A DNA stretch of 35,320 bases from Anaeromyces robustus (lineage: Eukaryota; Neocallimastigomycota; Neocallimastigomycetes; Neocallimastigales; Neocallimastigaceae): contig MCFG01000192.1 in NCBI GenBank assembly GCA_002104895.1, forward strand, positions 92,501 through 127,820. Direction: 5' to 3'. Position numbers and translations under genes: made by a program. Below, in pieces: positions 26,211-35,320 of this stretch (the stretch's first letter is position 1; each line of letters opens with the position of its first letter). The notes beneath the pieces are model-generated. The model saw only the letters and a list, made by a program, of their open reading frames with translations, did no database searches and was not told the DNA's origin.

Positions 26211-28427
26211 ATGAAATTCAATAAATTTATTTTAATTTCAGCACTTAGCTTAAGTTTAGCTAGTGCTAAAAATTCAACCACCTATTTTGAAGGTGTTAAA
26301 AGAAAAGAATTATTTGAAAAAATTGAATTAAATATGCCAACTATTCGTATTAAATTTTCAAATGAAGCTTATGACCGTTTTCAATTAACTTATCAATGTT
26401 TACACGATCTTCACCCATTAAAAGATTTAGAAAATGAAGATTGTTATAAAGCTCCATGGGTTAATCACGGTACACTTTTATTCTCTCTTAATACTAAGGG
26501 CCATATTAAACTTTCAAAGTTAAATGAAAAACAAAGAGAATTATTAACTGATCCAAATATTAGTTACGAAAACTTTAAATCAATTATTAATACTGCTTGT
26601 GATATTAAATTGAAGGATATTTTCGCTTTAACAAGTAATTATGTTTCCATTCCAAGTTTTGAAGAAAAGAAAGCTTCTCTTGAATTTACTCTTAATGGGT
26701 AAGTACTAATAATAATAATAATAATAGTAATAGTAATAATAACAATAAATTTTCATAAAAGAAAAATTAAAAAAATAAAGAAAAATTAAAAATAAAAATA
26801 TATAATATATAAATATATAAATATATAAATATATTTTAAAAAAAATTATATATTTAATTTTTTTTTTATTTTTATTAAAATATTTCATAAATTCTTGTAT
26901 AAATTTAAATAAAAGAAATAATTAATATATAAATAATGACTAACAATTTTTTTTTCCTATTTCATTATATATATATATTTATATTAAACAATAATTATTT
27001 TATTTTATTATAATAATAGAGTTACTACTGAAAAGAAATCTGTTAAATTCAGTATTGGTGGTAAATATACTAAAATTTTCGAAAAACAACAATATAATAT
27101 TAAAATTAATAATGATGATTTATTTGGTGTAAAGCAACTTAGATTACGTTCTGAAACTGTTGACCCAAGTTTTATTCGTTCTAAACTTGGTTATGATTTA
27201 TGTAATATTTTCGGTTTACCATCTATTCAAGCTTCTTATACTAATCTTTATATTAATGACGATGATATGGGTTTATATTTACTTCGTGATGCTTATAAAA
27301 GTCATTTTATTCAAACTACTTTTGGTGTTGCTAATGTCACTAATCTTTATAAATGTGATTCTGATTTTGGTAAGAATAATTCTTTCAACTGTGCAACTGA
27401 AGATGAAGAAATTGTTGATGATGAATTCAAAAATTTCATTAAAAGAATAGAAGAAGTTGAAAAAACTAGAGATGCTAATGAACTTTCTAAATTCTTTGAT
27501 ACCGAATTATATATGAAGTGGCAAGCTTACAAATATTTAGTCGGTTCATGGGATCATATTACTTATCAACATAATCAATATCTTTACAAACATCCAAATG
27601 GTAAATGGATGAATTTCTTATATGATTTTGATAGTGATTTTGGTGCTTATAAAAAGCCAAATCCTAACAATACTTTTGATCAAGAAATGCTTTATTATGA
27701 ATCAGCAACACCATTCTATAAAATTCTTAATATTAATGATAAGAATGAAAAATTTATTGGTTATATTAAAGATATGGTTATTAAAGGTTTCAATCCAGTA
27801 AAACTTATTCCACGTATTACTGAAGTTATGGATTTCATTTATCCACATGTATTACATGATAGAACTCCAGAAGAAGAAACTGAAAAACGTCCAGGTCATT
27901 TTAAGCGTCCAGAATACAAAATTGAAAATGGTTTTAAAATGGAAGACTTTTTCAAAAATTCTGAACTTTATAATTACGTTCTTATAAAATATGCTGATAA
28001 AGAAAACTTTAGTACTGATAATATTTATGGTGTTAAACGTTGGATTATTGAAAGATTTAGATTTGTTTGTAAAAATTATAATATTGATTGTTCCTTTGGT
28101 AAAGATTATCTTGAAGGAGGTAGTTTTAAACTTACAAAATTAAAGAGAACTACTGTTACTATGGAAGAACATCAAAATGGTTGTAGAGGTACTCAATATG
28201 CTTGTTGTAAAGATCCAAATACATATATTAGTACCACCGATAAAACTGGAGACTGGGGTATAGAAGGTAATTACTGGTGTTTAATTGATAAAGATGTAGC
28301 AAATGATTGTTGGGCATTAAAATATAATTACAAATGTTGTATTGAAACAACTGATGTAATTGAAACTGATGAACATGGTGATTGGGGTGTAGAAAATGGT
28401 GATTGGTGTGGTATTGTTAAAAAATAA
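26211..28427 (+). CDS. secreted CotH kinase-fold protein with two fungal dockerins
   Basis: Exon 1 (26211-26698) and exon 2 (27020-28427) join in phase 2 to give 631 residues. Residues 1-19 are a signal peptide (MKFNKFILISALSLSLASA). The CotH domain follows: LRLRSETVDPSFIRSKL at 203-219, MGLYLLRDAYKSH at 246-258, then HNQYLYKHPNGKW and the DFD motif of YDFDSDFGA at 364-372, which is the catalytic signature of CotH kinases (GKW...DFD.DFG). The C-terminus carries two tandem cysteine-rich modules, about 550-586 (NGCRGTQYACC...GDWGIEGNYWC) and 593-628 (NDCWALKYNYKCC...GDWGVENGDWC). These are non-catalytic fungal dockerin domains, which anchor proteins to the anaerobic-fungal cellulosome. CotH proteins are known as frequent dockerin-bearing components in these fungi, but their substrates are not settled. 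Start context AAAAATGAAA; codon use strongly A/T-ending. The first module departs from the second in ending WCLI rather than WCGI. Confidence 0.93.
26699..27019 (+). other. intron of the CotH gene (321 nt)
   Basis: The donor GTAAGT at 26699 follows ...CTTAATGG, and the acceptor ATAATAG ends at 27019. A consensus CTAAC branch site lies at 26940-26944, followed by a T-rich tract with CC. Splicing makes the Gly codon GG|A and restores the CotH domain, reading on into VTTEKKSVKFSIGGKY. Unspliced, the frame meets a stop at once (GGG TAA). Confidence 0.92.
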
Positions 28428-28525
28428 AATAATATAGTATAGTATAATATAAAAATTATTTATTTAACTTATTTATAAAAAAAATTTTTTTTTTTCCTTT
28501 CTTTTTTATTTTATCCAAAAAAAAA

Positions 28526-28565
28526 ATATCTAAAAACTAGATTTAAAAAAAAAAAATATCTAAAA

Positions 28566-28585
<20 letters not shown>
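28526..28585. repeat. two-copy 30-bp tandem repeat downstream of CotH
   Basis: ATATCTAAAAACTAGATTT plus an A-run occurs at 28526 and 28556. Each unit contains the small inverted repeat ATCTA...TAGAT. It lies about 100 bp past the stop codon, so it may be inside the 3' UTR. Confidence 0.75.
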
Positions 28586-28600
<15 letters not shown>

Positions 28601-29376
28601 TTTTTTTTTTTTAATATTTTAACAAAATATTTAACAAAACCCACTTACATTATTAATATATTAATAATTAAAATAAATTTATAAATATTTATATAAATAA
28701 AATAGTAATTAATAATAATATAATAATAATATAATAATAATAATAATATATATATATATATAATGAATTCATTTTTTTATCTTGAAAGTATTTTTTATTA
28801 AAAAAAAAAAGAAAAAAAAAAGAAAAAAAAAAAGAAAAAGATAAGAAAAGAATTAAATATATATATAAGTATATAAATAAATAAAATATAATAAAAATAT
28901 AATAAAATATAATAAAATATAATATAATAAATATAAAAAAAAATAAAATAAAATGTTAAAACAAAAATAAAATAAAATAAAATAAATTTACATAATTTAA
29001 TAAAAAAAAAAAGTATTAAATTTATAGTAAAGTAATTTAATAATAAATAATTAAATAATTGTTATTTATATATAATTATAATATAAATAAAAATAGTTTT
29101 TTATATATATTTTATATAATTTATTTGATAGTTGTTTTTAGTGTATTTTTTATATATAAAATACCATTTCTTTATTCATTTTTATATAAAAAAAATACTA
29201 TTCTAGGTGTATTTTTATATGCTTTGCAAATTTTATAAATTATATATATATAAATATTATTATTATTATTAAGTTTTTATTAATAATATAATATTTTTAA
29301 AACTATTTAAGCAATTATATATAAAATATCAACTTCTATAATTGATTATTATTAATATTAAATTTTTTAAAAATAA

Positions 29377-29439
<63 letters not shown>

Positions 29440-29440
29440 G
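29377..29440. repeat. AAAT microsatellite
   Basis: About 16 perfect TAAA units end in a short GAA triplet run (GAAGAAGAAG). Confidence 0.9.
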
Positions 29441-30263
29441 AAGAAGAAGTATAATTATTCATTAATTCATTACAATTAAAATATCACTTTTTATAATATT
29501 ATTATGTATTTATGTGAAATAATATTTTCCTAAAAGAAAACTTTGACCTGAATTAATGGTTTAAATTTTTATTAATAATATAAATATATAAATTATTTAA
29601 CTACATTATTTAACTATATTATATTTATAATTAATTTATTATATAAAAAAATTTTTTGAAGTACAAAATGATATAATATTATGTAACATTATATAATAAT
29701 AGAACATTAAAAAAAATTTTATTTTTGTCAAATTAAAATTATAATTATGAAATAATGATACAGTAAAAAATAAAAAATTTTTTAATCAAATAGTTTATTT
29801 TTCTACCAATCAAATCAATTTCATTTCATTATTTTTTAAGTATAAAAGAAAAACAATAAGTTGCTATTAAAAGTCTTTTTTTTTTTTTCAAAAAAAAAAA
29901 AAATAATAATAAAGAATAAAAGTAAAGTTATTATAACTACAAAATATTTAATATCTTTATGTATTATTAAATATTACAATATATATTATTTCTAATTTTG
30001 ATTAACTTGTACTAAATTTGGCAAGATATTCAGGACATCAAGAAGAAATAATACGAAAATAATATTTAATAAAAAGATCAATATATGTATAAATAAAATA
30101 AAAAAAATAAAATAAATAAATAAATAATATATATTATAAAATAATAAAATAATAAAATAACAAAATAAAAAATATTTGTTGGGTTTTCAAATATTATAGT
30201 ATTCTTACCAATATCCATTTGTTTTTTTTTTTTTTTACATTAATAAGTTGATTCTAATATATC

Positions 30264-30908
30264 ATGTACACGTTTAACTTGAAGTTTGAATCAAAATTAT
30301 TTATCTTTTTTTTATTAATTCTCAATATAACTTTTGTTTTAGGTTCCTCTTGTGTTAAGAGAAATGGTTTAGAAATTAAAAACAATGTACCTAATTATGC
30401 TGATCAATGTCATTTTGTGGAAGATGGTTTACAATGTCAATGGAGTATTAATGGAGGTTATTTAATATTCACAACTGTATCTAGACAACGTTGTCAACAT
30501 TATCAACTTAATAAAAATGATGTCTATATGTCATGTTCAACTCCTCCTCAAAGAATTTATCATAAAAAGGGTTCTAATATTAGTACGACCTCTTTCTTTA
30601 AGATAGGGACCCCAAATGATAGTTATTTTGAATGTATTGTATATCATGTTAAGGATAAGTCTATTAGAAATAGTTCCAAAAATTCGGTTAGTGTTTGTTC
30701 TGGTGTAATTCAAAATGGTGAAAAAGCAATTAATCATGATTCTTTCTATGAAGATTGGGTTAAAAAGAGTAATTCACTAAAACCAATTGACATGGTGATG
30801 TATACCTGCTATTGTAAAAATGAAAAAGATTGGAATAAGCAGTGTAAATATGTTATCGATGATGTATCAGCATATTTTAAACATTACGCCGTTCCATTAT
30901 TTAAATGA
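30264..30908 (+). CDS. secreted ten-cysteine protein, family unknown
   Basis: This single-exon frame encodes 214 residues. It opens with a positively charged n-region, a hydrophobic core (LFIFFLLILNITFVLG) and a likely signal-peptide cleavage near residue 27. The mature part has ten cysteines, at 30, 49, 58, 77, 91, 124, 145, 182, 184 and 194, an even number consistent with five disulphides. Putative N-glycosylation sequons include NIS at 105, NDS at 118 and NSS at 136. There is no transmembrane segment after the signal, no dockerin motif and no recognised catalytic signature. Near-normal complexity and codon use like the CotH gene support a real gene. It lies 1.84 kb downstream of CotH on the same strand; a shared job cannot be inferred. 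It ends in TGA, unlike the TAA of its neighbours. Confidence 0.75.
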   Translation: MYTFNLKFESKLFIFFLLILNITFVLGSSCVKRNGLEIKNNVPNYADQCHFVEDGLQCQWSINGGYLIFTTVSRQRCQHYQLNKNDVYMSCSTPPQRIYHKKGSNISTTSFFKIGTPNDSYFECIVYHVKDKSIRNSSKNSVSVCSGVIQNGEKAINHDSFYEDWVKKSNSLKPIDMVMYTCYCKNEKDWNKQCKYVIDDVSAYFKHYAVPLFK

Positions 30909-31643
30909 TATAACTCAATATTAGTTTTGGTAATATTTACTAATAATTGTGTTAATATTCATATTAATATGTTTTATATTTATTTTTTATACTTAATAAT
31001 TATTCAGGAAAAAAAAAATATATATATATATATTAATATAATATTAAAAGGGAAAAAAATTTTTTTCCAAATAGTAAAAAAATAAAAAAAAAATTATATA
31101 TATCATATATTACTTTTTTTACATTTATTTTTTATTTTTGAATAAAAAGAAAGAATTAAAAATAATAACAAGGTTTTAAAATATATAAAAAAAATATTTT
31201 ATAAATAAAATTGAAATAATAAAAGCAATAAAAGCAATAAAATTAAAAAAAAAATGTATTATCATAATATTTGAAATATTTTCATACTATTTAAATAATT
31301 TTTTTTTTTTTAAAAAATTTTGGAATTACTTGGATATCAATTATTTTTTTTTTTTTTGGTATTGATAATGTTATCAATATCAATAATTTAATTTATATTT
31401 TTTATTCTTTTAATATTTAAAAATATTTAAATCATAGAATTAATTAAGGAGTTTTAAACCATCATTATAAATTATTAAATTAAAATAATTAAATTCTAAT
31501 TGTAATGAGATGGGAATATGAAAAATCATCATTTTTATGGCTATTAAAGTGGATCTAGTTTGTTTACCTCTTTCTTGAAATTTAATTAATAATAATTATA
31601 TTAATAATAATTATATTTATTCTATGATATTTAAATAAATAAT

Positions 31644-31790
<147 letters not shown>

Positions 31791-32164
31791 AATAATAGTT
31801 TTTATTCATTGAATTAAATTTATCTGAACATGAATCTTGTATTCTCTTAATTATAATTAGTGATTTATCTTGTTCTTAATCATATATTATTGATTTTCTT
31901 ATAACAACTTAGTGGATATGGAATTTGTTTATAATAATTAGATATATTGTAGATATTAAGTAGAGGTTCCCAATTAGCACAAAAATGAAGTATAGTAATA
32001 AAAAAAAAAAAACATTCATATTTGATAACTATTTCTGTATATTTTATTTTTAACTACTTTTCAACTATTTAAAAAAATGTTACACAAAAAAAAAAAAAAA
32101 AAAAAAAAAAAATTAAATAATTATATAAAATAATTTTATTCTATTAATTTTTTTGTACATTTTA

Positions 32165-32300
32165 TTATAAATCTATTTAATTTTTCCTTTATTATTAATT
32201 TTTCCTTTATTATAAATCTATTTAATTTTAGGTTATAAATCTATTTAATTTTTCCTTTATTATTAATTTTTCCTTTATTATAAATCTATTTAATTTTAGG
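32165..32300. repeat. two-copy 68-bp tandem repeat
   Basis: The unit runs from TTATAAATCTATTTAATTTT through TTTTCCTTTATTATTAATTT to TTTAATTTTAGG. Copies begin at 32165 and 32233 with identical text. Inside each unit, TTTTTCCTTTATTAT and TATAAATCTATTTAATTTT are themselves repeated. Confidence 0.9.
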
Positions 32301-33029
32301 TTGATATATTAGAATTGGATAAATTATTTGGAGAGCTCTTATATAAAAATTTTTAATTATTTATATTTTGATTTAATTTATTATATTGATTTAATTTATT
32401 ATATTGATGGAATAAACTTTTTTTTTTTATTTTTTTTTGTTTTTGTTTTTTGTTTTTTGTGTTTTATTTTTCCTTATATAAAGAATATATTACGACTTTA
32501 TATAGAAGAAAATAAATATATTAAAAGAGATATTATTAAAATATTAAATAATAATACTTCTGTAGTTTATGTAATATGATTAAACTATAAATATATACAA
32601 TTTTTTCTTTATAATTATATATATCATATCACGAAATGTATAAATACTAATAATAATTTTTCAAAATTTTTTAAACTCTGCAGTAACGAAATTTTCTGAA
32701 AAATAAATTTATTTCAATATTAAAAAAAATTTATTAATAAATAAATAAAAAAAAAAAAAAAAGTAAATATTTTCGAGAATAAATTAAATATGTATTAATA
32801 TTATATATAATGGAATATAGATATATAGATATATATATATGGAATACATTAATATTATTAAAAAAATTTTTTCTAAACAATATTTATCTTGTCCTTGTAA
32901 ATGAAATTTATTTATAGTTATATATACTTTATTTTATTTATATTTATATTTACACTTAATTTATATTTTATATTATTATTATTATTATTATATTTTAAAA
33001 AAAAACTTAGTACAATATAATATTTAGTT

Positions 33030-33036
33030 AAAAAAA
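33030..33036 (-). terminator. RNA polymerase III terminator of tRNA-Gly
   Basis: Seven consecutive Ts on the minus strand start 6 nt past the discriminator base, the expected position for Pol III termination. Confidence 0.85.
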
Positions 33037-33041
33037 TCTAA

Positions 33042-33112
33042 TGCGTTAACCGGGAATCGAACCCGGGCCATTTGCTTGGAAGGCAAATATTCTACCTCTA
33101 TACTATTAACGC
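33042..33112 (-). tRNA. tRNA-Gly(UCC)
   Basis: The minus strand gives a complete 71-nt cloverleaf. The acceptor stem GCGTTAA/TTAACGC is perfect over 7 bp with discriminator A. The anticodon arm is TTTGC-CTTCCAA-GCAAA with anticodon TCC at 33078-33080 and T at position 33. The T arm is CCGGG-TTCGATT-CCCGG, containing a consensus box B. There is no intron and CCA is not encoded. It reads GGA codons. A T7 terminator follows within 12 nt. Confidence 0.97.
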
Positions 33113-34160
33113 TTGCTTCTTACTTGAATGATAAATAATGAAATTTTTATAGTACTTTTAATTATAATATTAACTTTTAAAAATTCTAATTAGTTTTATT
33201 TATTATTATTCTCTATAATTTATTATTAATTTACTTTAATTATAATTATTTTCTAAACTTCAAATAATTAATAAATTTTAATATTATATTGAATTATCAT
33301 TTAAAATAATTAATAACATTAATAAAAAAATAATAAGATTATTAAATTATATTTTAAAACAATATCTTTATCATTATTATCTTAAACTAAATCAATTCTT
33401 AAAAATATTATTGAATATTAAATTTATATAAATTATAAACAATTTATAATTAATATTATAAAAATAATAAACGATTCTAAAATATTTTAATTAAATAATA
33501 TGACTCGAAAATAGTTTCTAAAAACACTTTTAAAATACCTTCTAAATACTTTTTAAATATTCTTTACACTTAAACATTTCTAAATTAGAAATAACAACTA
33601 ATTTTATTTACTTTATAAATAAATAAACAGTTTATCTTTATAATTTTATTAATAATATTATTTATTTTTATTATTTATTTTATTATTATTTTTATACATT
33701 TTTACTTATTTTATTCAATAATTTTTAATTATTTTATTTATATTTTTATAAATACTTGTATTATTTTATTTATTATTGTAAATAGTTTAATTTTAAAGAA
33801 AAATATAAATACATGTAAATATTTTTATGTAAATTAATTCTTTACTACTATTTTTAATAATAGCTTAGTCATAAATATAATAAATTAATAATTATTAGAA
33901 TAAATTACTAAATTAAAATATATAATCAACATAAAATAGTTTAGTTAAGAATAAAACTACTATTTAATAAATAATAATAAATTTAATAAAATTTTAATAA
34001 ATAAATTTTATATTTTAAACTTAATAATAAAACTGTGTTTTTATAAAACAATTTTAGTGTTTAAATTTACAATCTACTGGAAAATAACTTAGACAGTTAT
34101 TCTGAAAATACATAGGTAATATCACTTTCTTCCCTATAAAGAATTAAGATATTACCATTT
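33113..34160. other. AT-rich region between tRNA-Gly and the retroelement
   Basis: No coding frame is seen. A perfect 9-bp inverted repeat, GGTAATATC at 34115-34123 and GATATTACC at 34148-34156, ends 4 bp from the putative LTR edge. A smaller one (AATAAC...GTTATT) lies at 34083-34101. If the element is intact, AAATG (minus strand, 34156-34160) is the predicted target-site duplication. Confidence 0.6.
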
Positions 34161-34611
34161 TGTATTATTGAATGATACAGACTCAATATAAATAGAGATT
34201 TATATTATTACTACCAGGTGATTGAACATGTATTAAGAAGAAAAAATAAATAATTCTGATTGGCTAAATAACTAAATAATACATATAAAAGAAATTATTA
34301 TTATTATATTTTTAATATTTGATCTTTCTATGGAGAGAAAGTTAATCCCAAGTGTAAAGAACAGAAGTCCAACAATAATAATTCTTAATAAACTTAAAAA
34401 CACCTCAATATTAGAAAATAAACAAGAATTATTGGACACAAACAAACAACAGGTTAGTATCAAATAATTTTATTTATTTTATTATTTCTTTGTTAATAAA
34501 AACTCGAATTTTCAAATGAGAAAATTCTTGAATATTTAAAAACATTATTTCAAAATATTTTAATTACATTTTTCATGAGTTATTATATTCTAAATCTAAT
34601 TGGTCTATTAA

Positions 34612-34621
34612 CCTTTTTATA
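34612..34621 (-). promoter_or_regulatory. TATA-like box in the LTR
   Basis: TATAAAAAGG on the minus strand is GC-capped, unlike the surrounding random AT. It would place transcription start near 34585 and give a long R-U5. A competing TATAAAT lies near 34190. In DNA this AT-rich the call is weak. Confidence 0.3.
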
Positions 34622-34741
34622 ATAAAATAATATTATCATTTAATACACTTTATAATATATTAATATATAATAAAATAATAATAAAAAAAAAAAAATAAAA
34701 TAATAAAATAGTAAAAAATAAAAATATAAATTTTAACAAAA

Positions 34742-34811
34742 GGCATTCCTGTGTATTGAACCCAGGAATACTGAGCAGAGTTCTAGAGCTTAACGAGTAA
34801 GCCAACTCTAT
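34742..34811 (-). other. tRNA-like segment inside the LTR
   Basis: On the minus strand, TGGCTTACTCG (34794-34804) resembles Pol III box A, and GGTTCAATACA (34752-34762) resembles box B, about 42 nt apart as in a real tRNA. The D arm folds perfectly (GCTT-ACTCGTT-AAGC, 34788-34802). The T-arm region makes a 7-bp stem ATTCCTG/CAGGAAT whose 11-nt loop is exactly the box B. The anticodon arm folds only with a bulge (CTaGA/TCAG, possible anticodon TCT, but C instead of T at position 33) and the acceptor stem does not pair. It is therefore not a functional tRNA gene, but rather a tRNA-derived or tRNA-mimicking piece. Confidence 0.5.
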
Positions 34812-34831
34812 AATTTCTAGTATTCGTTACA

Positions 34832-34845
34832 TGGTCCTCCTCTAG
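34832..34845 (-). other. polypurine tract of the retroelement
   Basis: CTAGAGGAGGACCA on the minus strand directly abuts the TGTAAC LTR start, 71 nt past the stop codon of the polyprotein. It is the expected primer for plus-strand DNA synthesis in LTR elements. Confidence 0.75.
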
Positions 34846-34870
34846 GATTCGGATACCAGACGAATCTAGA
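34841..34870 (-). other. hairpin between polyprotein stop and polypurine tract
   Basis: TCTAGATTCG and CGAATCCTAGA pair over 10 bp with one bulged C around a 9-nt loop (TCTGGTATC). The 3' arm overlaps the start of the polypurine tract. It may be an RNA structure of the element's 3' end, and it is GC-containing, so unlikely to be composition noise. Confidence 0.55.
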
Positions 34871-34916
34871 TAAAATTTTATTAAAATAAATTTAAAACTA
34901 TCTAATATAAAAATTT

Positions 34917-35320
34917 TTATTTTTTATTAAATTCCTTAAGAAGTTGATCACAGTTCAGATTTTCGACAGGTTCCCAAGAAGCTTCAGATATAGGGTAGCC
35001 TTTCCATTTGATTAAATATTGAGTTTTTCCATAATACTTTCTCTTGTCGAGTATTTCTTCTACTTCATATTCTTGCTCGTCGTTAATTATTATGGGAGGT
35101 GGAGCAGGAGGGTTTCTATTAAATCTATCTTCGTAATATGGCTCTAAGCTAGAAACATGAACTACTGGATGTATCTTGATTGTTTTTGGTAATTCTAATT
35201 TATAAGAAACTTCAGAAATTTTTTCTAAAATTTTGTAGGGTCCTAATTTTCTGGGTTTAAATTTTTTATTGCCTTTGTGGATTATTAGTGAGCTGTCCAA
35301 CCATACTTTATCACCAGTTT
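34917..35320 (-). CDS. retrotransposon polyprotein C-terminus: integrase GPY/F and chromodomain
   Basis: The frame is open to the window edge, so the protein is truncated at its N-terminus; 133 residues are visible. It reads GDKVWLDSS at the edge, then [20 protein letters not shown] and [14 protein letters not shown], the C-terminal GPY/F module of Ty3-type integrases. A Pro-rich linker (NPPAPPP) follows, then a chromodomain from about visible residue 84: [21 protein letters not shown] and ASWEPVENL. The Tyr and Trp of the methyl-lysine cage (EYEV, IKWKGY) are present, so histone-tail binding to steer integration is plausible. It ends with TAA at 34917-34919, with no frame break in the visible part. 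Confidence 0.92.
   Translation of the reverse strand, partial: TGDKVWLDSSLIIHKGNKKFKPRKLGPYKILEKISEVSYKLELPKTIKIHPVVHVSSLEPYYEDRFNRNPPAPPPIIINDEQEYEVEEILDKRKYYGKTQYLIKWKGYPISEASWEPVENLNCDQLLKEFNKK

Larger units (their letters stand above)
28428..30263. other. AT-rich intergenic region
   Basis: It lies between two same-strand genes and holds the 3' UTR of the CotH gene, the promoter of the next gene, A/T homopolymers (including about 22 As running into 12 Ts near 28577-28612), an AAAT microsatellite at 29377-29440 and short direct repeats. A slightly GC-richer patch at 29998-30055 contains no recognisable gene. No other coding frame is seen. Confidence 0.7.
34161..34831 (-). repeat. putative 3' LTR (671 bp)
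   Basis: The left end on the minus strand starts TGTAACGAATAC immediately after the polypurine tract. The proposed right end is TTCAATAATACA at 34161, so the LTR begins TGTA and ends TACA, the usual TG...CA termini extended to 4 bp of inverted repeat. The 5' boundary is well supported; the 3' boundary is inferred from the terminal match only and could be shorter. Inside it lie a tRNA-like segment, a TATA-like TATAAAAAGG at 34612-34621 and AATAAA signals near 34480. Confidence 0.6.
34161..35320 (-). mobile_element. 3' end of a Ty3/Gypsy chromovirus (cut by window edge)
   Basis: In minus-strand order: integrase C-terminal segment, chromodomain, stop, hairpin, polypurine tract, then a putative 3' LTR. 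The order and the chromodomain identify the chromovirus (Tf1/Metaviridae) branch of LTR retrotransposons. Reverse transcriptase, protease and gag, the primer-binding site and the 5' LTR lie beyond 35320, so intactness and dating cannot be judged. The element's 3' edge is about 1.05 kb from the 5' end of tRNA-Gly. Confidence 0.85.

Noticed and set aside
27160-27450. 96-codon plus frame overlapping CotH exon 2
   Set aside because: It is a shifted frame of the CotH coding sequence, giving only Leu/Ile/Val-rich text.
30537-30737. Minus frame opposite the ten-cysteine protein
   Set aside because: Antisense shadow; no signal, motif or start context.
32328-32579. 83-codon plus frame after the 68-bp duplication
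   Set aside because: Starts at TTG, dominated by Phe/Tyr/Ile from T-runs, no recognisable motif.
34272-34463. 63-codon minus frame inside the LTR with hydrophobic segments
   Set aside because: LTRs seldom encode proteins; the Ile/Leu runs come from AT tracts and there is no support beyond an ATG-like start.

Overview
The window is extremely AT-rich eukaryotic DNA (long A and T tracts, ATTT and AAAT microsatellites) with few, widely spaced, gene-sized islands of higher GC. Two genes carry GTAAGT...AG introns of about 320 nt. One encodes a secreted CotH-type kinase-fold protein with two C-terminal cysteine-rich modules ending in GVENGDWCGI. Those modules are the fungal dockerin (CBM10-like) type, known from the extracellular cellulosomes of anaerobic gut fungi. 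Together with the base composition, this points to Neocallimastigomycota; the genus cannot be read from the window.

Layout, left to right. (1) 1-3252: AT-rich, no gene, with a TTTTA pentamer array and a five-copy 100-160 bp tandem repeat. (2) 3253-8578, minus strand: a two-exon gene for a 1666-residue protein with an ordered-looking, charged N-terminal ~285 residues and more than 1300 residues of Asn/Met low complexity. (3) 8579-26210: about 17.6 kb without a convincing gene, holding microsatellites, short tandem duplications, a palindrome between 9-bp direct repeats, and one coding-like relic at about 22.84-23.05 kb. (4) 26211-28427, plus: the two-exon CotH/double-dockerin gene (631 residues). 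(5) 30264-30908, plus: a secreted 214-residue protein with ten cysteines and no recognised family. (6) 33042-33112, minus: an intact tRNA-Gly(UCC). (7) 34161-35320, minus: the 3' end of a Ty3/Gypsy chromovirus, with integrase C-terminus plus chromodomain, a hairpin, a polypurine tract and a 671-bp putative 3' LTR bounded by TGTA...TACA. This LTR contains a tRNA-like segment with near-consensus box A and box B.

The genes do not form an operon or an obvious cluster. The two secreted-protein genes are neighbours on the same strand, and the CotH protein would be expected to dock to extracellular scaffolds through its dockerins. The poly-Asn gene and the CotH gene are transcribed away from each other across the 17.6-kb gene-free stretch. 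The points most worth following up are the tRNA-like sequence inside the LTR, the PAM2-like motif beside the giant Asn/Met tract, the palindrome with 9-bp flanking repeats near the coding relic, and the orphan ten-cysteine secreted protein.
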